DNA of 47,687 bases from Mycobacterium sp. IS-3022 (lineage in GTDB: Bacteria; Actinomycetota; Actinomycetes; Mycobacteriales; Mycobacteriaceae): positions 1-47,687 of the forward strand of contig NZ_LQIN01000020.1 in the NCBI RefSeq assembly GCF_001500065.1. Direction: 5' to 3'. Below the pieces are notes generated by a model. The model saw nothing but the letters and a program-made list of their open reading frames with translations. It ran no database searches and was not told the origin of the DNA. The translations under genes and the position numbers were made by a program. This document shows positions 11,447 through 20,039 of this stretch, piece by piece (the first letter of the stretch is position 1; every line of letters starts with the position of its first letter).

Positions 11447-12321
11447 GCCTTGGTCAGGGTGAACTGCCCGACGTAGCTGACGTTGCGCTGGAAGAAGTCC
11501 GAGCAGCCGACGAGGTACTTCATGTACCGGTCGTAGACCTCCTGCGACGTCACCGCGATCGCCTGGTCCTTGGCGGCCTCCAGTTTCTGGGCCCAGGTGT
11601 CGAGCGTGCGGACGTAGTGCGGGGTCATCGTGTCGAGTTCCTCGACGGTGAAACCCGCGTTGCCCGCGTACTCGTAGACGTCCTCGTCGCACGGCACCGC
11701 GCCGCCGGGGAAGATCTCCTTGGCGATGAACCGCATGAACTTCAAGTCCGACATCACGATCGGGATCCCCATCTCGGGCCAGCGCTTGAGCGGGTGTCCC
11801 ATGATCGTCTGCAGCACCATCCGGCCGTCGGCGGGCATCAGCCGGTAGCACGTGTCGAAGAACGCCTTGTACTTCGATTTGGGCCACGCCTCGAACGCCT
11901 CGATGGACACGATGCGGTCGACCGGCTCGTCGAATTCCTCCCAGCCTTTGAGCAGCACCCGCCGCGAGCGGTCCGTCTCGACCGCGTCGAGGATCTGCTG
12001 GCCGAGCGCGCATTGATTGCGGCTGAGCGTCAGCCCGACGACGTTGACGTCGTAGGTTTCGATCGCGCGCTTCATCACCGAGCCCCAGCCGCAGCCGACG
12101 TCGAGCAGCGTCATCCCGGGCTGGAGGTCGAGCTTGCCAAGCGCGCGATCGATCTTGGCGACCTGCGCCTCTTCGAGCGTCATGTCGTCGCGCTCGAAGA
12201 ACGCACAGCTGTAGGTCCGTGTCGGATCCTGGAAGAGACCGAAGAAATCGTTCGAGATGTCGTAGTGCGCTTGAACGTCCTCGTACGCCACCTTCATCGT
12301 CGTCCCCGAACTATCCGACAT
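11440..12321 (-). CDS. Mycolic-acid-type SAM methyltransferase (CmaA/MmaA family), divergent paralog
   Basis: The protein is 293 aa. It has the family's N-terminal helix region ([23 protein letters not shown]), SAM motif DVGCGWG at 74-80, LTLSRNQ, and the C-terminal HYVRTLDTW and VYDRYMKYL segments. Family members transfer a methyl from SAM to a double bond of a meromycolic chain, giving cyclopropane or methyl branches. Unlike most members, the FEHFG motif reads FEAWP at 143-147, and the His of LHTI is Gln171. These positions line the active site, so chemistry or substrate may differ. The start is fixed by GGAGG 10-11 bases upstream. It lies downstream of, and probably follows in transcription, the canonical paralog at 12407-13351. 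Confidence 0.9.
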   Translation of the reverse strand: MSDSSGTTMKVAYEDVQAHYDISNDFFGLFQDPTRTYSCAFFERDDMTLEEAQVAKIDRALGKLDLQPGMTLLDVGCGWGSVMKRAIETYDVNVVGLTLSRNQCALGQQILDAVETDRSRRVLLKGWEEFDEPVDRIVSIEAFEAWPKSKYKAFFDTCYRLMPADGRMVLQTIMGHPLKRWPEMGIPIVMSDLKFMRFIAKEIFPGGAVPCDEDVYEYAGNAGFTVEELDTMTPHYVRTLDTWAQKLEAAKDQAIAVTSQEVYDRYMKYLVGCSDFFQRNVSYVGQFTLTKAQ

Positions 12322-12374
12322 CTTCGATTGGCCTCCTATGCGGGTGTTACGTGACCCCGACGACCGCGTAACGA

Positions 12375-12390
12375 CCAACTTATATATCGC
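12375..12390 (-). promoter_or_regulatory. Possible -10 region (TATATA) before the divergent methyltransferase gene
   Basis: On the minus strand the 85-bp gap between the two methyltransferase genes contains a TATATA-type hexamer about 55-60 bases before the ATG at 12321. It is the only AT-rich block in the gap, and TTAGCC stands about 18 bases upstream of it. This suggests an additional promoter for the second gene. Weak evidence. Confidence 0.3.
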
Positions 12391-12406
12391 ACTTTTCGTA
12401 AACGGG

Positions 12407-13351
12407 CTAAGCAGCCGCCTTCTCACACGTGAACTGAGCGACGTCGGTGTAGCCCTCCCGGAAAAGGTCTGCGCAACCGGTCAGGTATTTGCGGAAGCGC
12501 TCGTAGATCTGCTCCGAGGTGATCGCGATCGCTTCGTCCTTTTTGGCCTCGAGGTTCGCTGCCCAGGTATCCAGCGTCTTGACGTAGTGCGGCTGCAGGT
12601 GCTGTTCGCGGGTGACGGTGTAGCCGGCCTTGTTTGCGTGCTCCCGCACCATCGACGCCAGTGGCAAACGTCCGCCCGGATAGATCTCGTCCATGATGAA
12701 CTTGATGAATCTCACGCGGGACATGGTCAGCGGCAGGCCCTTGGCCTTGATCTCCTCATCCTCGGGAATGATGATCGTGTGTAGCATCATCACGCCGTCG
12801 TCGGGCAGCCAACTGAACGTCTTCTTGAAGTAGTCGTCGTACTTGTTGAAGCCGAAGTGCTCGAACGCGCCGATCGACACGATCCGGTCGACCTTGCCCT
12901 CGAACTCCTCCCACGGCTGCAGCCGGACTTCCATCTTCCGGTCGCTCTTGAGCTTGGGGAACCAGTAGTCCTCGATGTGCTGCTTCTGGTTCTCCGAGAG
13001 TGTCAGGCCGATGACGTTGACGTCGTACTTCTCCACCGCACGCGCGATCGTCGAGCCCCAGCCGCAGCCGATGTCGAGCAGCGTCATGCCCGGCTGCAGG
13101 CCGAGCTTGCCGAGGGACAGGTCGACTTTGGCCCGCTGGGCCTGCTCGAGCGTGTAATCGTCGCGCTCGAAGTAGGCGCAGCTGTAGGTCTGGGTGGGGT
13201 CCTGCCACAGCTTGAAGAAGTCGTTGGAGATGTCGTAGTGGAACTGGACTTCGTCCTTGTCCGACCCGCGGGTCTCCGACGCGGATTTCGACAGCCACTT
13301 CGACTGTGCCTGTGGTGTCGAGCTGTGCTTTGTTCCTGATGTTCCTGTCAC
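12407..13351 (-). CDS. Cyclopropane mycolic acid synthase-family methyltransferase
   Basis: The protein is 314 aa. Its features are [13 protein letters not shown] near 37-49, QTYSCAYFERDD, SAM motif DIGCGWG at 93-99, LTLSENQ, the intact SIGAFEHFG at 159-167, LHTI at 190-193, and HYVKTLDTW. These match CmaA/MmaA/PcaA-type enzymes, which modify mycolic acid chains in the cytoplasm. Which modification (cis or trans cyclopropane, methoxy, keto or methyl) cannot be read from sequence alone. The GTG start at 13351 follows an AGGGCGG ribosome binding site. About 30 N-terminal residues precede the conserved core, longer than in the neighbouring paralog, and look like an unstructured Ser/Thr/Lys-rich tail. 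Confidence 0.92.
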   Translation of the reverse strand: MTGTSGTKHSSTPQAQSKWLSKSASETRGSDKDEVQFHYDISNDFFKLWQDPTQTYSCAYFERDDYTLEQAQRAKVDLSLGKLGLQPGMTLLDIGCGWGSTIARAVEKYDVNVIGLTLSENQKQHIEDYWFPKLKSDRKMEVRLQPWEEFEGKVDRIVSIGAFEHFGFNKYDDYFKKTFSWLPDDGVMMLHTIIIPEDEEIKAKGLPLTMSRVRFIKFIMDEIYPGGRLPLASMVREHANKAGYTVTREQHLQPHYVKTLDTWAANLEAKKDEAIAITSEQIYERFRKYLTGCADLFREGYTDVAQFTCEKAAA

Positions 13352-13472
13352 GGTCCGCCCTTAATGCAATCGAGGGAACGACTGTTCACTATCGCGCAGG
13401 CTGTTCGACACGATGTGTCGACATTACCTCCAGTGGCCGGTCCGTCGGCAGCGGAGGACCTGCGACACCAAC

Positions 13473-15848
13473 CTAAATTTTCCCGTTTCTGGTCATCCAG
13501 CGCATCACCTGCCAGCCGGCGAACACCGGCAGCCAGATCGTCAGCACCCGGTAGAGCAGGACCGACGGCACGGCCACCGCGGCGGGCATGCCGAATGCGG
13601 CCAATCCGCCGATCAGCGCCGCCTCGACCGCACCGATACCACCGGGCGTGGGCGCCGCCGAGGCCAGCGTGCCGCCGATCATGGTCACGACGGTGACGGT
13701 GACGAACGAGGTGTCGCCGCCGAACGCCTCGATCGCCGCCCACAGCGCGAACGCGTTGCCGAGGGTGGTCGCGGCGCACCCCGCCATGATCACCGCCAGC
13801 CGCCGGGGCTCGCGGGCCAGCGCGACGAGGTGGCCGATCATCTCCTGCAGTCGCGGCCGCACCGCCGTCGCCAGCCAGCGCCGCAGCTTCGGCACCAACA
13901 GGAACGTGCCGATCAGCCCGAGCAGCACACCGCCGATCAGGTACAGCAGCGTGGCGTTCGGGACGAAGCGCGACAGGTCGGCCGATACGCCCGCGGCGGT
14001 GGAGAAGAAGACGAGCAGCCCGAGGTGGGTGATCACCTGGACCGACTGCTGCAGCGCGACGGCGGTGGTGGCGCGCATCGGGCTGACGCCGCCCTTCTGC
14101 AGATACCGGGCCGACAGCGCCAGCCCCCCGACCCCCGCGGGCGTCGTCGTGGCCGCGAACTTGTTCGCCACCTGCATGACGACCAGACCCCGCAGGTTCA
14201 CCAGTCCGTCCGCACACGCCCAAAGTGCCGCTGCCGCACCGAGATACGTCAGGCTCGACGCGGTCAGGCCCAGCAGCGCCCACCACCAGTTCGCGGTGCG
14301 GAGTTCGGTGATGAACGTCGGCACCGAGCTGAGGAACGGATAGGCGACGTAGACCAGCGCGGCCAGCAGCACCAACTGGATCACCTGGCTGCGGGTGAAC
14401 CGCGTGACGGTCTCGGTGCGGATCTCGTCGACGCGGGTCTGGCGCTTCACCTCGTCACGCGCGGCGGAGATCACGCCCTTGGCGTCTTCGACGGAATGGC
14501 GGATGCCCGGCGGCATCGCGGCCGAGGTCAACCGCCGCGACGCGGTCAGCACGGTGTCCTTGCCGAACGCGTCGATCGCGGCGCGCACCGCCGAATTCGC
14601 GTCGTACAGGTACGTCGTCGTCACCAGCAACTGGGCGATGTCGGTGCGCAACTGGGCGTCGGTGGCGCCGTACTCGGCGTAGTCGAACCCGCCGAACAAC
14701 ACGGTGTCGTCGTCGACGGTGATCTCGCTGCTGCGCAGGTCGCCATGCGAGATCTGGCAGTCGTGCAGTTCGCGTAGCGATTCCCACACGCGCCCGACGG
14801 GTATCGACTCGACGCACTCGTTGATCGGTATCCCGCGCGGCGGGGTGTGCGCATACAGCGTCCAGCCCCGGTCGAGGGCGGCGACGGCGATCGCCGAGGT
14901 GTTCGCGATCCTGAGCTCGCCGATCGCGATGGCCATCAGCGCGCGGTGTTCGACGAGGCGGCGCATCGAGGCGTGCAGCGGCGCGGTCTCGCGGTCGCGC
15001 AACCGCACCTTGCGCCACAGCTGCAGCAGCACACCGCCGCCACGCTGGTGCGGGCCGTACAGCTCCATCACCGCCGTCGACTGCTGCTCCTCGCAGGTCG
15101 CGTTGAGCAGCAGCGGGCCGGCGCCGGCGGGCCGCACCACCTGGATGCTGGACACGACGCACCCGCGGCGGGCCATCGCCCGCACGGCGCCGTCGAGCGG
15201 CACCTCGAGCCCGGGCGTGCCGACGACGAGCACGACCAGCGCCCCGATCAACCAGCCGACGGCCAGCCCGAGCAGCGAGCGGGCCGGCACCACGGCGCTG
15301 ATCATCAGATGGATCGGCACGAACGCCAGCAGCAGCGCCCACCACCAGCGCCGCCAGCGGGTCGGCAGCCACGGCCCCGACACCGTGAGCACCGCGGCGA
15401 GCATCGCGATCCAGCGGGGGTCGTCGACGAACTGCGAGGAGAACGTGTCGAGTCGGCCGGACAGATCGAAGTGCCACCGCGGCGCCGTGAGTCCGAAGCC
15501 GCTGATCGACAACGCCAACCCGGCGATGGCGGCGGCCGCGGCGTACGCGCCGAGCAGTTTCCACTGCCGCGACAGGATCAGGCCGACGAGGATCACGAAC
15601 GGCAGCGCGACGATCGCGACGCCGTAGACGAGGTAGACCAGGTCCGCCTGGGTGGGGGTCAGCACGGCGACGATCTCGGAGATCGAGCGTTCCAGCGCGA
15701 CCCACTCGTTGCGGGTGATCAGCGAGCTGGTGACGACGACCGCGAGGAACAACGCGGCCAGCACGACGCGGACGATGTCGTTGGTCCGCCTGGTCAATGG
15801 CTGCAGCAGGCTGCCCGAGACGGTGATGTCCCGCCCGTCAACGCGCAT
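13473..15848 (-). CDS. Large integral membrane protein: N-terminal TM bundle, kinase-like segment, C-terminal lysylphosphatidylglycerol-synthase/AglD-type TM domain
   Basis: The protein is 791 aa. Residues about 25-235 contain around six hydrophobic segments (VVLAALFLAVVVTSSL, LPFVILVGLIL and others). Residues about 240-440 are soluble. They include SHGDLRSSEI and LFGGFDYAEYG, which resemble the catalytic loop and metal-binding strand of ABC1/APH-like kinases but with the usual loop Asn and the DFG replaced, suggesting a pseudokinase. From about 470 to the end is a polytopic domain with TTTPAGVGGLALSARYLQKGG and PTPGGIGAVEAALIGGL, typical of the UPF0104/MprF-flippase family. I infer lipid handling at the envelope. 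The gene is divergent from the P450 and downstream of nothing obvious. Confidence 0.8.
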   Translation of the reverse strand: MRVDGRDITVSGSLLQPLTRRTNDIVRVVLAALFLAVVVTSSLITRNEWVALERSISEIVAVLTPTQADLVYLVYGVAIVALPFVILVGLILSRQWKLLGAYAAAAAIAGLALSISGFGLTAPRWHFDLSGRLDTFSSQFVDDPRWIAMLAAVLTVSGPWLPTRWRRWWWALLLAFVPIHLMISAVVPARSLLGLAVGWLIGALVVLVVGTPGLEVPLDGAVRAMARRGCVVSSIQVVRPAGAGPLLLNATCEEQQSTAVMELYGPHQRGGGVLLQLWRKVRLRDRETAPLHASMRRLVEHRALMAIAIGELRIANTSAIAVAALDRGWTLYAHTPPRGIPINECVESIPVGRVWESLRELHDCQISHGDLRSSEITVDDDTVLFGGFDYAEYGATDAQLRTDIAQLLVTTTYLYDANSAVRAAIDAFGKDTVLTASRRLTSAAMPPGIRHSVEDAKGVISAARDEVKRQTRVDEIRTETVTRFTRSQVIQLVLLAALVYVAYPFLSSVPTFITELRTANWWWALLGLTASSLTYLGAAAALWACADGLVNLRGLVVMQVANKFAATTTPAGVGGLALSARYLQKGGVSPMRATTAVALQQSVQVITHLGLLVFFSTAAGVSADLSRFVPNATLLYLIGGVLLGLIGTFLLVPKLRRWLATAVRPRLQEMIGHLVALAREPRRLAVIMAGCAATTLGNAFALWAAIEAFGGDTSFVTVTVVTMIGGTLASAAPTPGGIGAVEAALIGGLAAFGMPAAVAVPSVLLYRVLTIWLPVFAGWQVMRWMTRNGKI

Positions 15849-15966
15849 GAGTCAACGATCTTCTCCGGTTGGGGGCCACGTCGGTAGCGACCCGCCGACA
15901 ACTTAGCCCGTGTCCAGTGCCGAGGAGCCATTCCGTCGAGCGCGTTGCCGACGTACTCTATTAGGC

Positions 15967-17346
15967 ATGAGTCCAACAAAGGAGTCGGCGCTACCGCCGG
16001 GGCCTCGGATCCCGTCGTTCGTGATGCTGTTGCTGATGATGCGGTGGTGGACGCCGATCGTGTCGATCTGCCAGCGCCGCTACGGCAAGGTCTTCACGCT
16101 GGCCAACTCCATGGTCGGCCCGATGGTCTACCTCGGCGACCCGGCCGACATCAAGACCGTGTTCGCCGGTGACGCGCGGATCTACCATGCGGGCGAGGCG
16201 AATTCGATGCTCTCCGGGTTGCTCGGGGACAGTTCGGTGTTGGTGATCGACGAGGACGTGCACCGCGAGCGCCGCCGGTTGATGATGGCGCCGTTCCACC
16301 GCGACGCCGTCGCGCGGCAGGCGGACGTGATGGCCGAGATCGCCGCGGAGAACATCGCCGGCTGGCCGGTGGGTAAGCCGTTCGCGGCCGCGCCGAAGAT
16401 GTCGGAGATCACGTTGGAGGTGATCCTGCGGACCGTGATCGGCGCCAGCGACCCGGCGCGGTTGGCGGCGCTGCGCGAGGTGATGCCGCGGCTGTTGAGC
16501 GTGGGGCCGTGGGCGTCGCTGGCGATCGCCAAGCCGAAGCTGCTCAATCACCGGCTGTGGAAGCGGTTGCGCCACAACATGGTCGAAGCCGACCGGCTGT
16601 TGTATGCGGAGATCGCCGACCGCCGCGCCGACCCGCACCTCGCCGACCGCACCGACGCGCTGGCGATGCTGGTGCGGTCCGGTGTCGACGAGGCGGCCGG
16701 CATGAGCGACCGGGAACTGCGTGATCAGCTGATGACGTTGTTGGTGGCCGGCCACGACACGACCGCGACCGGGCTGTCGTGGGCGCTGGAGCGGTTGACC
16801 CGCCACCCGGATGTGCTCGCAAAGGCGGTGCGCGCGGCGGAATCCGGCGACGACGAGTACCTCGACGCGATCGCGAAGGAGACGTTGCGGATCCGTCCGG
16901 TGGTGCCCGACGTGGGCCGGACCCTGACCGAGCCGGTCGACATCGGCGGCTACCGGCTACCCGCAGGCGTGATGGTGGTGCCGAGCATCTCGCTGGTGCA
17001 CGACAACGCCGACATCTACCCCGAACCCGACCGCTTCGATCCGGACCGGATGATCGGCGTGACGCTGAGCCCGACCACGTGGCTGCCGTTCGGTGGCGGC
17101 AATCGGCGTTGTCTAGGTGCGGGATTCGCGATGGTGGAGATGCGGGTGGTGCTGCGCGAAGTGCTGCGGCGGGTCGAGTTGGCGACGACCACCGCGGCGG
17201 GCGAGCGGCAGAAGCTCAAGCACGTGATCATGACGCCGCACCGCGGCGCGCGAATCACCGTGGCGGCAAGGAAGATTGCCGGATCGACGACGGCGGGTCA
17301 AAGTGCATCCAGACCCGCCACCGCCGACACGTCACCGGTTACTTAA
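15967..17346 (+). CDS. Cytochrome P450
   Basis: The protein is 459 aa from the ATG at 15967. P450 landmarks in order are a Pro-rich start (LPPGPRIPS), the I-helix oxygen-binding motif AGHDTT, the K-helix ExxR (ETLR), a PERF-like PDRFDPDR, and the haem-binding loop FGGGNRRCLG with Cys382. It resembles the CYP135/CYP138-type mycobacterial P450s of unknown substrate, by overall feel rather than a search. It needs ferredoxin and ferredoxin reductase partners, which are not in this window. The N-terminus has a hydrophobic stretch (FVMLLLMM), but the family is soluble in bacteria. It is convergent with the collagen-like gene (5-bp gap). Confidence 0.92.
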   Translation: MSPTKESALPPGPRIPSFVMLLLMMRWWTPIVSICQRRYGKVFTLANSMVGPMVYLGDPADIKTVFAGDARIYHAGEANSMLSGLLGDSSVLVIDEDVHRERRRLMMAPFHRDAVARQADVMAEIAAENIAGWPVGKPFAAAPKMSEITLEVILRTVIGASDPARLAALREVMPRLLSVGPWASLAIAKPKLLNHRLWKRLRHNMVEADRLLYAEIADRRADPHLADRTDALAMLVRSGVDEAAGMSDRELRDQLMTLLVAGHDTTATGLSWALERLTRHPDVLAKAVRAAESGDDEYLDAIAKETLRIRPVVPDVGRTLTEPVDIGGYRLPAGVMVVPSISLVHDNADIYPEPDRFDPDRMIGVTLSPTTWLPFGGGNRRCLGAGFAMVEMRVVLREVLRRVELATTTAAGERQKLKHVIMTPHRGARITVAARKIAGSTTAGQSASRPATADTSPVT

Positions 17347-17351
17347 GCCGC

Positions 17352-17879
17352 TCAAGGGATGTCGGTGGCGGGCACGCCGCCGCAACCGACGCCAGGAATG
17401 CAGCCTGCGGCGCCCTGTGGACCGGCCGCGCCGGAGGGGCCGCCGGGGATCGCGCCCGCCGCGCCCTCGGGTCCGGCCACGCCGCCCGGTCCGCCGGGAA
17501 TGGTGCCCGCGGCGCCTTGCGGTCCGGCTGCACCCGCGGGACCGCCGGGGATCGCACCCGCAGCGCCCTCGGGACCGGCCACGCCGCCCGGTCCACCCGG
17601 AACGGCGCCGGCCACAGCGGGCGCGCCGGGCGGAGGCGGAGGCGGCGGGACCCAGGCGCCGGGCATCGGAGCCGGCGCTGGTGCGGGAGCCGGCGCCGGT
17701 GCGGGAGCCGGCGCCGGTGCGGGGGCCGCGCAGCTCGTGCCGTCAGGGTCGACACAGCCCGACAAGCCACCGGTCGGCAGGAACGACGGCGAAGCGAAGC
17801 CCACGGGCGCGGCAGCGATCGCGGCGGCGGCCGCGCCGGCCACGAACAGCGGTGAAAACCTCGTCACGTTGATCAACAT
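17352..17879 (-). CDS. Secreted Ala/Pro-rich protein with collagen-like tandem repeats
   Basis: The protein is 175 aa. Residues 1-29 are a signal peptide (Arg7, then an Ala-rich core ending in GFASPS). A short segment with two Cys (GCVDPDGTSCAA) is followed by an (AP)n linker of about ten dipeptides, PPPPPPP, and then four 17-residue units of the form IPGGPxGxAGPxGAAGx. Glycine falls at every third place over most of each unit, as in bacterial collagen-like proteins. The tail has two further Cys (CIPGVGC). I infer an exported, elongated surface or cell-wall protein. The repeat can vary in number by slippage. The start is the ATG before an Asn-Val-Thr-Arg stretch. Confidence 0.75.
   Translation of the reverse strand: MLINVTRFSPLFVAGAAAAAIAAAPVGFASPSFLPTGGLSGCVDPDGTSCAAPAPAPAPAPAPAPAPAPAPMPGAWVPPPPPPPGAPAVAGAVPGGPGGVAGPEGAAGAIPGGPAGAAGPQGAAGTIPGGPGGVAGPEGAAGAIPGGPSGAAGPQGAAGCIPGVGCGGVPATDIP
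17400..17603 (-). repeat. Four 51-bp tandem repeats within the collagen-like gene
   Basis: Four 51-bp units encode 17 aa each. They alternate between two versions (GGPGGVAGPEGAAGA and GGPxGAAGPQGAAGx), so the array can also be read as two 102-bp units. Units 1 and 3 are nearly identical, which suggests recent duplication. Confidence 0.85.
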
Positions 17880-17908
17880 GCCGGTGCTTTTACCACCAGC
17901 GTCAAAAC

Positions 17909-18028
17909 TCAAACATCGCCTTTTTTCGCGAGCGCGCGCAGCAGCAGCAGCGCGTCCACCCGCCGGGCCGAGCCGTCGATCAGCGGCAGCGTCGTTTGCT
18001 CGGCGTCGCTGGCAAACGTGAGGTAGCT
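17909..18028 (-). pseudogene. Possible 3' remnant of a lost gene
   Basis: On the minus strand a stop-to-stop frame of about 39 codons ends in TGA at 17909-17911. Its codon use is strongly GC3-biased, and its peptide looks protein-like (ASDAEQTTLPLIDGSARR then DALLLLRALAKKGDV). It has no plausible start codon. It could be the tail of a decayed gene, or chance. No homolog recognised. Confidence 0.3.
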
Positions 18029-18080
18029 TCAATCGACACACGATGCGGGGCTGGCCGCTGTCGAGGGGCTGATAGAGACG

Positions 18081-19883
18081 GTGGATGCGACGCCATTCGG
18101 GCACTACCAGCTGCAGCGGCTGATCGGCCGCGGAGGCATGGGCGAGGTCTACCGCGCCTACGACACCAGAACCGATCGCATCGTCGCGCTGAAGGTGTTG
18201 CCGCCCGGTATGGCCGCCGACGAGACCTTCCAACAGCGCTTCCGACGCGAATCGCAGGCCGCCGCCGGGCTCAACGACCCACATGTGGTGCCGATCCACG
18301 GTTTCGGCGAGATCGACGGCCGCCTCTACCTCGACATGCGGCTCATCGAGGGCAGCAACCTCGGCGCGGTCCTCACCGACACCGGTGAGGCGATCGACAC
18401 GGCGCTGGCGGTCAAGGTCGTCGAGCAGGTCGCCACGGCGCTGGACGCCGCGCACTCGGCCGGCCTGATCCACCGCGACATCAAGCCGTCGAACATCCTC
18501 GTCACCGAACGCGAATTCGTCTACCTCATCGACTTCGGGTTGGCGCGCACCGCAGGTGAGAAGGGCCTGACGACCGCCGGCAGCACCCTGGGCACGATGG
18601 CCTACATGGCCCCCGAGCGCTTCGAGGGCAAGCCGGTCGATGCGACCGCCGACATCTATGCGTTGGCATGCGTGCTCTACGAATGCCTCACCGGCGTGCG
18701 GCCCTATCCCGCCGAGAGCCTCGAGCAGCAGATCGCCGGCCACATGACCAAGGAGGTGCCGAAACCGTCGGCGGTGGACCCGCGGTTGGCGGCCTTCGAC
18801 GAGGTGATCGCCAAGGGCATGGCCAAGAAACCGGCCAAGCGCTACCAGAAGGCGGGCGACCTGGCCGAGGCCGCGCGCCGGGCGCTCAACGCCCCGGTGC
18901 GCACCGCGGGCAGCGGCCGACACCAGGCCCGACGGGCGCCGGCGCGCAAGCCCCGGGTGTCGCGGCGGGCGCTGACGGTGGCCGGGTCGGTGGTGCTGGT
19001 CGCGGCGCTGGGCACCTTCGGCGTGCTGCAGTGGCGCGGCGGCGCCGACCGCAGCGACACGAAACCGGCCGGCGTCGAGGCCACGACGGCGACGCCGACC
19101 GCCGCGGCCGGTGCCGTAGAAGCGATCGCGTCGACCGTGCCGGAGGAGATCCGATCGACGGGCCGGCTCGTCATCGGCGTCAACACTCCTTATGCGCCAA
19201 ACGAATTCAAGGACGCCACCGGGCAGATCGTCGGCTTCGACGTCGACCTGATGAACGCGGTCGCGCGGACGTTGGGCCTGGTGCCCGAATACCGCGAAAC
19301 CGCGTTCGAGGCGATACTGCCGTCCGTTCGCGCCGGCGACTTCAACGTCGGCATGTCGTCGTTCACCGACACCAAGGAGCGCGAGGAGTCGGTCGACTTC
19401 GTCACCTACTTCCGGGCGGGCACGCTCTGGGCGCAGCGCGTCGGGTCCGGGCTCACGCCGGCCGATGCGTGCGGGCTGCGGATCGGCGTCTCGTACGCGT
19501 CGCTGCAGGAGACCGAGGAGATCCCGGCCAAGAGCGCAGACTGCGTCGCGGCCGGGTCGGCGCCGATCGACAAGGTCGTCTACGTCACCCAGGACGACCT
19601 CAACGCGGCGCTGATCAACGGCGAGGTCGACGCCATGGCCGCGGACTCCCCGGTGACCGGGTTCGCGATCAAGACCTCGGGCGGAGCGTTGGAGGCCGCC
19701 GGTGACGTGTTCAACTCCGCGCCCTACGGCTGGCCGGTGGCCAAGGGCTCGGGGCTGGCCGAGTCGCTGCGCCAGGCGCTGGTCCACCTGATCTCCACCG
19801 GCGAGTACCGCACGATCGCGCTCATGTGGGGTGTCGAGAAGGGGATGATCTCCACGCCGCAGATCAACGGCGCCACCCGCTGA
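18081..19883 (+). CDS. Receptor Ser/Thr protein kinase fused to an extracellular amino-acid-binding-type domain
   Basis: The protein is 600 aa. Kinase domain about 8-265: GRGGMGEVYRAYDT glycine loop, Lys38, HRDIKPSN with Asp133, DFG at 151, APE. A basic juxtamembrane stretch (GRHQARRAPARKPRVSRR) leads to one TM helix at about 297-318. The outside half (about 350-600) is a type 3 periplasmic solute-binding domain (RLVIGVNTPYAPNEF, GFDVDLMNAVARTLGL, SFTDTKEREESVDFVTYF, ALINGEVDAMAADSPV), as in GlnH-type amino-acid binders. I infer ligand binding outside the membrane controlling kinase activity inside. No ABC permease is adjacent. The start is GTG, chosen because the family core begins right after it. 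Its kinase half is closely related to the gene at 45345-46898. Confidence 0.92.
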   Translation: MDATPFGHYQLQRLIGRGGMGEVYRAYDTRTDRIVALKVLPPGMAADETFQQRFRRESQAAAGLNDPHVVPIHGFGEIDGRLYLDMRLIEGSNLGAVLTDTGEAIDTALAVKVVEQVATALDAAHSAGLIHRDIKPSNILVTEREFVYLIDFGLARTAGEKGLTTAGSTLGTMAYMAPERFEGKPVDATADIYALACVLYECLTGVRPYPAESLEQQIAGHMTKEVPKPSAVDPRLAAFDEVIAKGMAKKPAKRYQKAGDLAEAARRALNAPVRTAGSGRHQARRAPARKPRVSRRALTVAGSVVLVAALGTFGVLQWRGGADRSDTKPAGVEATTATPTAAAGAVEAIASTVPEEIRSTGRLVIGVNTPYAPNEFKDATGQIVGFDVDLMNAVARTLGLVPEYRETAFEAILPSVRAGDFNVGMSSFTDTKEREESVDFVTYFRAGTLWAQRVGSGLTPADACGLRIGVSYASLQETEEIPAKSADCVAAGSAPIDKVVYVTQDDLNAALINGEVDAMAADSPVTGFAIKTSGGALEAAGDVFNSAPYGWPVAKGSGLAESLRQALVHLISTGEYRTIALMWGVEKGMISTPQINGATR

Positions 19884-19943
19884 ACATCGGCGTCCGCACC
19901 GCCGGGTGTAGCCTGGGGGCAGACCTTCTCCGGTTAGCAGCCA

Positions 19944-19960
19944 TCGAAAGATCTTTTCGA
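19944..19960. promoter_or_regulatory. Inverted repeat TCGAAA-GATCT-TTTCGA
   Basis: A perfect 6-bp inverted repeat with a 5-base centre lies about 80 bases upstream of the small frame at 20040. It resembles but does not fit the mycobacterial SOS box (TCGAAC-N4-GTTCGA). It could be an operator or a short RNA hairpin. Confidence 0.35.
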
Positions 19961-20039
19961 AAGCCGATGAGCCTGCGCTTTGACACCGCGCGCCACGTTC
20001 GACATCGTCCGCAGCGGAACGTAACGAAGGACTTGCTTC

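Noticed and set aside
17640..17730. Regular repeats that could suggest a CRISPR array
   Set aside because: They encode the Ala-Pro dipeptide linker within a gene. There are no spacers of constant length and no cas genes.
19944..19960. LexA/SOS box
   Set aside because: The arms read TCGAAA/TTTCGA with a 5-base centre, whereas the mycobacterial box needs TCGAAC-N4-GTTCGA.
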